From VRUE01 sp963840565 (GTDB taxonomy: Bacteria; Actinomycetota; Thermoleophilia; Solirubrobacterales; 70-9), in NCBI GenBank assembly GCA_963840565.1, contig CAWIZH010000002.1, positions 1,054,001 to 1,118,000 of the forward strand: DNA of 64,000 nucleotides, written 5' to 3'. The notes beneath the pieces were generated by a model, which ran no database searches, was not told the DNA's origin, and was given only the letters and a program-made list of their open reading frames with translations. Every line of letters begins with the position of its first letter. The first letter of the stretch is position 1. Below, piece by piece: positions 1-7,536 of the stretch. The position numbers were made by a program, and so were the translations under genes.

Positions 1-160
1 CCTTGGCGTTCCGCTTCAGCGCCTCGTCGAGCTAGCGTTCGACCTCATCAGGGGCGTGGATGTGCGCCTGGTGAGTCGCGAACGCGCAGTACTTGCAGTA
101 GCACTGGCAGGTGCGCGAAAGGGAGAGCGTGTAGTTCCGCGAGAAGGTGACCCGGCGCAC
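1..160 (-). pseudogene. cofG: N-terminal fragment of a CofG-like radical SAM FO synthase subunit, interrupted by TAG
   Basis: Read on the minus strand from a GTG at 160, the peptide contains VTFSRNYTLSLSRTC and a radical-SAM cysteine cluster CxxxCxxC (Cys18, Cys22, Cys25) followed by AFATHQAH. That resembles the start of CofG, which helps make the deazaflavin FO, precursor of coenzyme F420. The frame meets TAG at 34-32 (codon 43), after VER and before LDEALKRNAK, where a leucine-like codon would be expected. The frame stays open to the window edge afterwards. Either the gene is broken or one codon is misread, and the rest lies outside the window. The family call rests on a short stretch, so it is moderate. 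Confidence 0.5.
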
Positions 161-173
161 CCGGGAAGACGCT

Positions 174-207
174 ACCGCACGCGCCGTCTAGGTCCGGCGC
201 GTGCGGT
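174..207. terminator. Perfect 12-bp hairpin downstream of the aquaporin gene
   Basis: The arms ACCGCACGCGCC (174-185) and GGCGCGTGCGGT (196-207) are perfectly complementary around a 10-nt loop. They lie just past the aquaporin stop codon at 256 and ahead of the CofG fragment on the same strand. There is no T tract, so this is a candidate hairpin terminator by position only. Confidence 0.5.
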
Positions 208-255
208 TGCTGACTCGTACCTACGAAGCTGCAGGCGAAGCGGGCTTTGACCCGC

Positions 256-969
256 TCAGGCGACTCGGTCGGCGCCTTGGCCGCCGGCCTCGAGCACGAA
301 CTTGAAGACCGCGGCCGCAAGCAGCGAGCCGACGATCGGGCCAACCAGGTAGGGCCAGACGCCGCCCCACTCGCTGGAGACCAGGGCCGGGCCGAACCAG
401 CGGGCCGGGTTGAAGGAACCACCGGTCAGCGGACCGCCGACCATGACGATGAAGCCCAGCGTGGTGCCGATCGCCAGCGGAGCCCAGTCCTTGAAGCTCT
501 TTTTCGAGTAGACCGCGGCGAGGATGACGAGGACGAGGCAGAAGGTGCCGATCGCCTCGATGATCGAGCCACGGAAGTCGCTGCCCAGAATCGGGCTGAC
601 GGTCGCCGCACCGTAGTGGGTGGCGCGGCCCTCGTCGAGCAGCAGCCCCTTGCAGAGCAGCGCGCCGAGCACACCGCCCGAGAGCTGGGCGAGCATGAAG
701 ATCAGCGCGTCGACCGAGCCGATCCGTTTGATCACCCACGCGGCAAGCGTCACCGCGGGGTTGAAGTGCCCACCGCTGACCACGCCGAACATGACGATCA
801 GGCCAAAGAGCAGGAAGGCGTGGACGAGTCCGATAACGGCGAAATCCGACCCGAACTGGGCCTGTTCGCCGGTTGAGACGAATAGCACTACGACGCTGGT
901 GATGAAGAACACCAGCAGGAAGGTGCCGATTAGCTCAGCAAGATATGCCGCAAGTCCTCGTTCCTGCAC
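256..969 (-). CDS. Aquaporin / MIP-family channel
   Basis: 237 residues, the normal length for the family. Six hydrophobic membrane segments and both pore half-helix motifs are visible: HFNPAVT (NPA at residues 70-72) and SFNPARWFGPAL (NPA at 187-189, with the conserved following Arg). The protein should be an inner-membrane channel for water or small neutral solutes. The sequence alone does not decide between aquaporin and aquaglyceroporin. The GTG start at 969 is preceded by a strong GGAGGAG ribosome binding site, which fixes the start. It is transcribed toward the CofG fragment and is divergent from the NMT1-like lipoprotein gene. Confidence 0.9.
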   Translation of the reverse strand: MQERGLAAYLAELIGTFLLVFFITSVVVLFVSTGEQAQFGSDFAVIGLVHAFLLFGLIVMFGVVSGGHFNPAVTLAAWVIKRIGSVDALIFMLAQLSGGVLGALLCKGLLLDEGRATHYGAATVSPILGSDFRGSIIEAIGTFCLVLVILAAVYSKKSFKDWAPLAIGTTLGFIVMVGGPLTGGSFNPARWFGPALVSSEWGGVWPYLVGPIVGSLLAAAVFKFVLEAGGQGADRVA

Positions 970-1056
970 TCTCTCTCCTCCTACCTAGATCCCTGAATTC
1001 GACTGGGGCGGCGCCAGTCTACCCATATTGAGCGAATGAAATAGGTTCCCGCCTTG

Positions 1057-2013
1057 ATGAAGTTGGTTGCCGCGCTGCTGGCGGCCGCCCTGCTGCTCAC
1101 CGGCGCCGCCGGTTGCGGCGGGAGCGGCGCTGAACCGGGCGCGCCTGTCGGCGCGACGCTTGTGCTCGACTTCACGCCGAACGCGGTCCACTCCGGCATC
1201 TACGCGGCGCAGCGACAGGGCTACTACCGCGACGAGGGAATCGACCTGACGATCCGCCAGCCGGGCGAATCGACCGACGCTCCGAAGCTGCTCGAGGCGG
1301 GCCGCACCGACTTCGCGATCCTCGACATCCACGACCTCGGCATCGCCCGCGAGCGCGGACTCGACCTGGTCGGGGTGATGCCGTTGGTGCAGCGCCCGCT
1401 CGCCGCGGTGATCGCCCGCAAGGCCAGCGGCGTCAAACGGCCGCGCGAGCTCGAAGGCCACACCGTCGGAGTGACCGGCCTGCCCTCCGACGAAGCGGTG
1501 GTCGACTCCGAGGTCAGCGCCGACGGCGGCAACCCGGCCAAGGTCAAGCGGGTGACGATCGGCTTCAACGCGATCAGCTCGCTTGCCGCCGGCAAGGTCG
1601 ACGCCGCAACGGGGTTCTGGAATGCCGAGGGGGTCGCGCTGCGCCAGCAGGGCGTCCCGATCCGCATCTTCAAGGTCAACGAATACGGAGCACCCCCCTA
1701 CCCGGAGCTGATCCTGACGACGACGCGCGAGACCCTCGATCACGATCCGGATCTGGTCAGCTCGATGGTCGAGGCGACCAGGCGCGGCTACGAATTCACG
1801 GTCGACAGCCCCAAGCAAGGCCTCGACGACCTGCTCGCCGAAGTGCCGAGCCTCGACCGGGCCGACCAGAAGGCGCAGCTACAGGTGCTGCTGCCGGACC
1901 TCCACCCCCTGCCGTTCGACACCGCGGTGCTGCACGAATGGGCTGCTTGGGACCTGAAGCACGGATTGCTTGAACGGCCGCTTGATGTTGAAGCGGCATT
2001 TGCTGAACCCTGA
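1057..2013 (+). CDS. NMT1/ThiY-like ABC transporter substrate-binding lipoprotein
   Basis: About 318 residues. A hydrophobic leader ends in the lipobox LTGAAGC, so the mature protein is probably a membrane-anchored lipoprotein outside the cell. The next segment, DFTPNAVHSGIYAAQRQGYY, is characteristic of the NMT1/THI5-like domain that binds thiamine-pyrimidine precursors and related heterocycles. No permease or ATPase gene lies beside it, so the partner transporter is elsewhere or lost, and the substrate is inferred only from family. I chose the ATG at 1057; a TTG immediately upstream (1054) would add one residue. No thiamine riboswitch was recognised in the short divergent region upstream. 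Confidence 0.8.
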   Translation: MKLVAALLAAALLLTGAAGCGGSGAEPGAPVGATLVLDFTPNAVHSGIYAAQRQGYYRDEGIDLTIRQPGESTDAPKLLEAGRTDFAILDIHDLGIARERGLDLVGVMPLVQRPLAAVIARKASGVKRPRELEGHTVGVTGLPSDEAVVDSEVSADGGNPAKVKRVTIGFNAISSLAAGKVDAATGFWNAEGVALRQQGVPIRIFKVNEYGAPPYPELILTTTRETLDHDPDLVSSMVEATRRGYEFTVDSPKQGLDDLLAEVPSLDRADQKAQLQVLLPDLHPLPFDTAVLHEWAAWDLKHGLLERPLDVEAAFAEP

Positions 2014-2033
2014 GTCCAGATACGCTTCGACTC

Positions 2034-2396
2034 GTGAGCTTGGCCGAGGATTTCCAGCAGGTGCTCGACGCGATGCCGCCCGATTGGACGGACCTCGAGC
2101 TCGACCTGCGGATCGAGGACGAGAGTCGCTACATCGATACGGCGGTGGCACTCAGCCAGGTCAATGCCCGGCCCTACTCGCAGGCCGATTGGGATTGGCG
2201 ACTGATCGTCGCCCACAGCTTCGGGCACGCCGCCGCCCCTGAGACGGTCAAGGGCGTGCTGGCGAAGCTCGACGCCGACGGCACCCGCGGCGAGATGGTC
2301 GTCCGCGAGGTGCGCGAGGGCCGGGCCGAGGTCGTGCCGATGTGGGGCCGCCCCGAGAGCGTTCGCGAGGAGTTCCGCGAACGCCGCTCGCTCTAG
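2034..2396 (+). CDS. Conserved hypothetical protein
   Basis: 120 residues starting at GTG 2034, 20 bp after the lipoprotein gene. It is acidic, has no signal peptide or membrane segment, and is rich in charged residues (for example VVREVREGRAEVVPMWGRPESV). I do not recognise a family. Base composition and codon use match the neighbours. Only one base separates it from the following broken gene at 2398, so the two are probably cotranscribed. Confidence 0.6.
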   Translation: MSLAEDFQQVLDAMPPDWTDLELDLRIEDESRYIDTAVALSQVNARPYSQADWDWRLIVAHSFGHAAAPETVKGVLAKLDADGTRGEMVVREVREGRAEVVPMWGRPESVREEFRERRSL

Positions 2397-2397
2397 T

Positions 2398-2716
2398 GGC
2401 AAAGATCGTCGCCATCGTCTCCGACCTGATGCTGGCCAGCCGCGTCAGCGAGAGCCTGAAAGCAGCGGGCCACGAAGTCTCCGTCGTCCCCAAGCTGCCC
2501 GAGCCCGCTCGAAGCCGAAGCGATCGTCTGCGACCTGGACACGGCCGACCTCGATGCGGTCGCAGCTGCCCCGGTCCCAACCCTCGGCTTCTACTCCCAC
2601 GTCGACGTCGAGACCAAGCAACACGCAGAAGCAGCCGGCCTCGAAGCTCGTCGTCCCCCGCTCCCGAATGGCCCGAGAGCTCCCGAGCCCTCATCAGCAA
2701 GCTCCTCGAAGGCTGA
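2398..2716 (+). pseudogene. Small receiver-like or hypothetical protein, multiply frameshifted
   Basis: A GTG at 2398 opens AKIVAIVSDLMLASRVSESL. The protein then continues across three frames: LEAEAIVCDLDTADLDAV, then GFYSHVDVETKQHAEAAGL, then VVPRSRMAREL, ending SKLLEG at 2714. At least three single-base shifts are needed, for example near 2507 (GAGCCCGCTC) and near 2690 (GAGCCCTCATC). The reconstructed protein of about 105 residues has a receiver-like alternation of strands and helices, but no function is assigned. The coding signal is preserved between the shifts, so indel errors in the sequence are as likely as real decay. Confidence 0.55.
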
Positions 2717-2723
2717 TAGCGAC

Positions 2724-2833
2724 GAGGTCGAGCGGGGGACCCCTGCGGCGGGAACTCGCGACCCACACCAACCTCCATCCTTCCACCCGCTACCAGAGGG
2801 GAGCCCCGCCGGAGGGGCCCCCCGCTCGACCTC
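2724..2833. terminator. Long inverted repeat between convergent genes
   Basis: A perfect 15-bp inverted repeat (2724-2738, GAGGTCGAGCGGGGG, with 2819-2833) encloses an 80-nt loop that contains further G- and C-runs able to pair. It fills the gap between the plus-strand gene ending near 2716 and the minus-strand NRAMP gene whose stop is at 2839. A bidirectional terminator is the simplest reading. Confidence 0.5.
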
Positions 2834-2838
2834 CCACC

Positions 2839-4184
2839 TTAACCGAAGAAAACCTGCTGCAGCAGGAAGACGTTGAGCCCAATGATCATCGCCGCAAGCG
2901 CCCCGGCGAAGGCGGTCAGCCAGCGCGGGTTGACCAGGTCGCCCATCACGCTCCGCTTCGCCGCGATCATCAGCAGCGGCACCAGCGCAAACGGGATCCC
3001 GAACGAGAGCACCACCTGGCTGCCGACCAGGGCGTCGGTCGGATTGAGGCCGATGCCGAGCACCACCAGGGCCGGCGCCAGGGTGATCGCGCGGCGCAGG
3101 AAGATCGGGATGCGGCGGCGGATGAAGCCCTGCATCACCACCTGCCCCGCCATCGTCCCGACCGAGGAGGAGGCAAAGCCGGAGGCAAGCAGGGCGATGC
3201 CGAAGACGGTCGCGGCGTTGATCGAGACCAGCGACTTGAAGCCCTTCGAAGGCGCCTTCGATCGAGTCGATCGCCGGTCAGGCCGCTTCCGTGGAAGAGC
3301 GCGGCGGCGACGATCATCATCGAGAGGTTGATCACGCCGGCGAGCGAGAGCGCGATCACGACGTCGATCCTCTCGAAGCGAGGATCTCGCTTTTTCTCCG
3401 CCGCGTCGCGGCCGACGATCCGCTTCTGGGTCAGCGCCGAGTGCAGGTAGATCACGTGCGGCATCACCGTCGCGCCGATGATCCCGGTGGCGAGCAGGAT
3501 GCTCTCGGTGCCGGCGAAGCCGGGCACGAAGAGGTGCTTGGCGACTTCGCCGCCGTCCGGATTGGCCTGGATCAGCTCGAAGACGAAGGAGGCGACGACG
3601 ACGCCGACCAGGGCGGTGATCGCCGCCTCCAGCCGCCGGAAGCCCTTCTGCTGCAGGGCGAGGATGGCGAAGGCGCCGGCGCCGGCGATCACGCCGGCCG
3701 GGAAGAGCGGGATGCCGAAGAGCAGGTTGAGGCCGAGCGCGGCGCCGACGACCTCGGCGATGTCGGCAGGCCATCGCCACCAGCTCGGCCTGCAGCCAGA
3801 GCCCGATCGAGGTGCGGCGGGAGAAGGTCTCGCGGCATAGCTCGGCGAGGTTCTTGCCGGTCGCGATCCCCAGCTTCGCCGACTGGGTCTGGACGACCAT
3901 CGCGATCAGGTTGGCCGCGAGGACGACCCAGAGCAGCAGGTAGCCGAACTTGGCGCCGCCGGCGATGTTGGTGGCGAAGTTGCCGGGGTCGATGTAGGCG
4001 ACGGCGGCGACGAAGGAGGGGCCGAGGAAGGGCCAGATGCGCGAGAGGCCGCGGGCGTGGCCGTCGAGCGAGCGGCGCGCGGCGCGGGCGACCGCGGCCT
4101 CGCCGGGAAGGACGTCCTCGACCGTTGCCTCGAGTTGAGAAGCGCCTCCTCGCGGGCGGCCTCCGTGACCGGCGGCGGCTTCAA
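2839..4184 (-). pseudogene. mntH: NRAMP-family divalent metal (Mn2+) transporter, frameshifted
   Basis: The product should be a proton-coupled manganese/iron importer of the NRAMP family in the inner membrane. The diagnostic first-helix motif DPGNFATN is present, as are GTMAGQVVMQGF and MPHVIYLHSAL, and the total span of about 440 codons is normal. The frame shifts at about 4134 (after EALLNS), about 3768 (after ELVAMA) and twice near 3240-3260, so no single open frame covers it. The TTG start at 4184 overlaps the mntR stop as TTGA. This indicates one mntR-mntH operon under the operators at 4618-4654. No missense decay is evident, so sequencing indels are plausible. Confidence 0.8.
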
Positions 4185-4627
4185 CGGGCCTTGCCCTCTT
4201 GCGCCGGAGGCGTCAGGTCGGGACCGGGGATCGGCGTGCCGTGCGGGTCATGGCTGGGCTCGCCCAGCTTGGCCGCGATCAGCAGCTCCAGCTCCTCGGA
4301 GATGTAGTGCTCGAGCACCTCGGCCTCCTCGTGCACCCGGTCGTCGGGCATCCCCAGCGCCTCGGAGAGGTAGGCCTCGATCAGCCGGTGATGGCGGATC
4401 ACCTCGAGCGCGACCTTCTCCCCGGCCGGGGTCAGGGTCACGCCCTTGTAAGGGAGGTAGTCGACCAGGCCCATCTCGCCGAGCTTCTTCAGCATCGAGG
4501 TCGCGGTGGCCGGCGTCACCCCCAGGCGGGCCGCCACCTCGCCGTTGAGGACGGGGCCCTGGCGCTGCCGTGAAAGCGCGTAGATCGCCTTCGCGTAGTC
4601 CTCGATGGCCTCGGAGGTTTTAGACAC
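4181..4627 (-). CDS. mntR: DtxR/MntR-family metal-dependent repressor
   Basis: About 148 residues. An N-terminal winged helix (SEAIEDYAKAIYAL, then VAARLGVTPATATSMLKKLGEMGLVDYL) is followed by the metal-binding dimerisation region (HHRLIEAYLSEALG, HEEAEVLEHYISEEL). There is no C-terminal SH3 domain, as in short MntR proteins. It should repress the manganese importer directly downstream when Mn2+ is plentiful. I prefer GTG 4627, giving VSKTSEAIEDY. An ATG at 4648 would add seven residues encoded by operator sequence. In either case an operator overlaps the translation start, which points to autoregulation. Confidence 0.85.
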   Translation of the reverse strand: MSKTSEAIEDYAKAIYALSRQRQGPVLNGEVAARLGVTPATATSMLKKLGEMGLVDYLPYKGVTLTPAGEKVALEVIRHHRLIEAYLSEALGMPDDRVHEEAEVLEHYISEELELLIAAKLGEPSHDPHGTPIPGPDLTPPAQEGKAR

Positions 4628-4635
4628 GTCTAAAA
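4618..4635. promoter_or_regulatory. Palindromic MntR-type operator 1
   Basis: TTTTAGAC, a 2-nt spacer and GTCTAAAA form a perfect 8-bp dyad with the AT-rich ends typical of DtxR-family sites. It overlaps the GTG start of mntR. A bound repressor would block transcription of the mntR-mntH operon. Confidence 0.7.
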
Positions 4636-4636
4636 G

Positions 4637-4654
4637 AGTTTGACACATCTAAAA
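4637..4654. promoter_or_regulatory. MntR-type operator 2 (imperfect copy)
   Basis: The sequence around TTTGACACATCTAAAA matches the first operator at about 15 of 18 positions and is centred 19 bp from it. That puts it roughly on the same face of the helix, two turns away. This suggests paired dimer binding. Confidence 0.6.
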
Positions 4655-4670
4655 GCGAGGCAGAGGGGCG

Positions 4671-4726
4671 GTTGAGATGACCTCGCCCGAGCAACAGCGG
4701 GGAGGCTCGGTCGAGGTCATCTCAAC
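4671..4726. repeat. Perfect 16-bp-class inverted repeat between mntR and ygfZ
   Basis: GTTGAGATGACCTCG at 4671-4685 pairs perfectly with its complement at 4712-4726. An inner stem CCGAGC/GCTCGG (4687-4692 with 4705-4710) continues it. The whole 56-nt hairpin sits in the divergent promoter region, upstream of the -10-like box at 4747. Confidence 0.6.
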
Positions 4727-4746
4727 TGCCCACGACGATCGCTTCC

Positions 4747-4753
4747 TAGAATC
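4747..4753 (+). promoter_or_regulatory. -10-like box directly before ygfZ
   Basis: TAGAATC ends 5 nt before the ATG at 4759. A transcript starting the usual 6-7 nt downstream would begin at the start codon, so the mRNA would be leaderless. Similar boxes precede other genes in the window (see findings). Confidence 0.4.
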
Positions 4754-4758
4754 GAGCT

Positions 4759-5719
4759 ATGGCCGAGGCGGTGACAGTTGAGCTCGATGCTCAGTACAGG
4801 CAGCTGCGCGAAGAGTGCGGGTTGCTCGATCGCTCCGAGCCGGGGCAAGCTGCTGCTGACGGGGGCCGAAGCTGCTGAGTACCTGCAGGGGCAGCTGACC
4901 AACGACATCGAGGCGCTTGCGCCCGGCGAGGGCTGTTACGCGGCGCTGCTCGATCGCAAGGGCCACATGCAGGCCGATATGCGGGTGCTGCGGCTGGCCG
5001 ACGACGAGATCTGGGTCGACACCGAGGCCGAGGCGCTGGCCGGCCGCCACGGCGCCACCTCGAGATGTACAAGGTCGGCCGCGAGGTCGAGGTCGAGGAC
5101 GTCGAGCGAGGAGCGCGCGCTCGCTCTCGCTGATCGGCCCGCGCAGCGCCGAGCTCTCCGGCGCTCCGCCCCTCCCCGAGCACGCCTGCGAACAGCTCAG
5201 CGTCAACGGCATCGAGTGCCTCGCGGTCGGCACCGCGCTCGGCATCGACCTGATCGCCCCAGCCGGAGACGCGCGAGCGGCTCCGCGGCGCCCTGGCCGA
5301 GGCCGGCGCGGTCGAGGTCAGCCCCGACGCGGTCGAGATCCTCCGCATCGAGGCCGGCACGCCGCGCTTCGGCGCCGAGATGGATTCCGCGACGATGCCC
5401 GCCGAGGCCGGCATCGTCGAGACCGCGGTCAACTTCGAGAAGGGCTGCTACATCGGCCAGGAGACGGTCGCCCGCCTGCACTACCGGGGCAAGCCGAACC
5501 GGCACCTGCGCGGGCTGCGGCTGAGCGCTCCCGACCGCGCCCGGCGCGGCGCTGCTGGCCGGCGAGAAGGAGGTCGGCAGGGTGGGCGGCAGCTGCGTCT
5601 CCCCCGTCCACGGACCGATCGCGCTGGCGATCCTGCGGCGCGAGGCCGAGCCCGGCGCCGAGCTGCTCGTAGGTGAAGATGGCGTTACGGCTCAAGTAGT
5701 CGACTTGCCCTTCGGCTAG
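4759..5719 (+). pseudogene. ygfZ: YgfZ/GcvT-like folate-binding Fe-S assembly factor, frameshifted
   Basis: The family is related to the glycine-cleavage T protein and helps maintain Fe-S enzymes in the cytosol using folate. The signature KGCYIGQE is present (EKGCYIGQETVARLHYRGK near 5440-5495), and the N-terminal part LLTGAEAAEYLQGQLTNDIEAL is typical. The protein runs MAEAVTVELDAQY, shifts near 4837, again near 5055, near 5110, near 5265 and near 5540, and ends VVDLPFG at 5719. At least five single-base shifts occur in 960 bp with otherwise normal conservation, which looks more like indel error than decay. Confidence 0.75.
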
Positions 5720-5730
5720 ATTCCGCCGCG

Positions 5731-6222
5731 ATGGGTCGTGGGAGAGGCAGAGCGCTCGCTGCGGGTTGCGTCGTCGGCGCGATCGCGCTGGCCGCCGCCG
5801 GCTGCGGCTGCCCAGGAGCATCCCAACGAACCGCGGCCGCAGCCGCCGACCCGGGTCAGCGTCACGCTCACGCCGCGGGCGATCACGATGCAGCCGCCGC
5901 GGATCGCGATCGGCCCGGAACCGAGCCAGCAGATCCCGCAGAACCAGCACGCCGGGCCAGCCGCAGGTCCACTCCAAGGCGCCGCTCAACGTCGTCTTCG
6001 TCGCCGCCAACCTGACCGACGCTCGACTCGAAACTGGAACTGCGCGGGCCCAAAGATGCAACTTCCGGCCCACTCGTCGCCAACGGCAACGGCTCCTTCC
6101 AGGCCTCGCTGCCGACCGGCGCCTACGCCGTGCGCGCCGCCGGAATCCCAGGCGCCAAGCCGGTTCGCTTCACGGTCGGCCCGTACCGCAGCTCCTCGCA
6201 GAACGACGTGCTTTTGCCCTAA
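5731..6222 (+). pseudogene. Secreted or lipoprotein-like hypothetical protein, frameshifted
   Basis: The ATG at 5731 begins MGRGRGRALAAGCVVGAIAL, a positively charged and hydrophobic leader. The chain continues in a second frame with RVSVTLTPRAITMQPPRIAI and QVHSKAPLNVVFVAANLTDA. It then moves to a third frame with ANGNGSFQASLPTGAYAVRA and VRFTVGPYRSSSQNDVLLP, stopping at 6222. The reconstructed protein of about 160 residues looks like a small beta-sandwich exported domain. A TAGATTC box ends 7 nt before the start. Function is unknown. Confidence 0.5.
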
Positions 6223-6277
6223 GAGCGGCCTTCTCACCGCGCTCGGTCCGTCTGCCCGGCTCGTCACCATCGGCCGA

Positions 6278-7457
6278 GTGACCATCGTTCTCGCCATAGC
6301 CGTGCTCGCGCTCGCCGCGGCGCTCGTCTACGTCGTCGCCTCGCGGCCCGAGCAGCAGGCGCCGGTCGACCACGGCGCCGGCGATCCAGGAGGCGACCTC
6401 GAGAGCTGTCGCCGACCTGCAGCGGATCAACGAGGAGTCGCGCAAGCTCGACACCCAGGCGGCCGAGGCGACGCTCGACAAGCGCCAGGCGGAGATCAAG
6501 GCGCTGACCGAGCGCATCGCCAAGGGCCAGGAGAAGATCGAGGCGGAGGTGCGCAAGCGCGGCGAAGGCGACCTGCAGACGCGCACCCTGCTCGAGCAGA
6601 TGGGTCAGACGGTCGGCAACCTCAACACCGAGACGGCCGGCCTCAAGAAGGCGCTGCGCCAACCGCAGACCCGCGGCCAGTGGGGCGAGCTGCAGCTGCG
6701 CCGCTGCATCGAGATCGCCGGCATGACCGAGCACGTCGACTTCGAGCTGCAGGAGACGATCCACGACCGAAGACGGCCGCCTGCGGCCCGACGCCCGCTT
6801 CCTGCTGCCCGAGGGGCGCAGCTTCGTCGCCGACTCCAAGGTCCCGCTCGACGCCTTCCTCGACGCCCAGGAGGCGGAGGTCGAGTCCGAGCGGCGCATC
6901 CACCTCGAGCGCCACGCGCGGCAGGCGCGCGAGCACGTCCGCGCGCTCAGCTCGAAGGACTACCAGGGGCAGTTCAAGGCGGGTGAGACGCCGGATCTGG
7001 TGATCTGCTTCATCCCCAACGAGCCGGCGCTGCACGCCGCCTTCGCCGCCGACCCCGAGCTCTTCGACTACGCGCTGAAGCTCAACGTGCTGCTGGTCAG
7101 CCCGACCTCGCTGATCGGCCTGCTGCGGACGATGGAGCTCGGCTGGCGCCAGGAGCGGATGGTCGCCGAGGCGGCCGAGATCGCCGACGCCGCCGGGACC
7201 ATGCACGCTCGCTTCGCCAAGTTCCTCGAGCGACTTCGACAAGGTCGGGCAGGGGCCTGACCTCGGCGGCCAACGCCTACGACTCCGCGGTCGGCTCGAT
7301 GGAGCGCCGCCTGCTGCCGCAGCTGCGCAAGGTCGAGTCGCTCGGCGTCACCCCGAGCAAAGCGATCGAGCCGCCCGAACCAGTCGAGATCACGGTTCGC
7401 GAGATCACGGCACCGGAGCTGCGCGAGAGCTCCGACGAGACCTCCAAGGCCGCCTGA
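6278..7457 (+). pseudogene. rmuC: RmuC-like DNA recombination protein, frameshifted
   Basis: RmuC proteins are membrane-anchored, have a coiled coil followed by a nuclease-fold domain, and limit DNA inversion. Here a GTG at 6278 starts an N-terminal membrane helix (VTIVLAIAVLALAAALVYVV). A long charged coiled coil follows (to about 6640), then the conserved core RGQWGELQLRRCIEIAGM, LPEGRSFVADSKVPLDAFL and PDLVICFIPNEPAL. Shifts occur near 6375-6400, near 6770 and near 7235. The C-terminus SSDETSKAA stops at 7457, inside a terminator-like hairpin. The core motifs are intact across frames. Confidence 0.8.
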
Positions 7458-7486
7458 CGCGGGCATGCGCCGCGTCAGGCGGCCTT
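7446..7486. terminator. Perfect 17-bp hairpin overlapping the rmuC stop codon
   Basis: The arms at 7446-7462 (AAGGCCGCCTGACGCGG) and 7470-7486 are perfect complements around the 7-nt loop GCATGCG. The left arm contains the rmuC TGA. No T tract follows. The hairpin separates rmuC from ccr and ends just before the -10-like TAGGATTC at 7493. Confidence 0.6.
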
Positions 7487-7536
7487 GGCGGCTAGGATTC
7501 GCCGCCCGCCTGTCCCGAACCTGCGGAGGATCACAG

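Noticed and set aside
32..34. TAG as pyrrolysine or recoded codon
   Set aside because: No pyrrolysine-related gene or context is seen; a mutation or error is simpler.
970..1056. Thiamine riboswitch upstream of the ThiY-like gene
   Set aside because: The 87-bp gap lacks the TPP core sequence.
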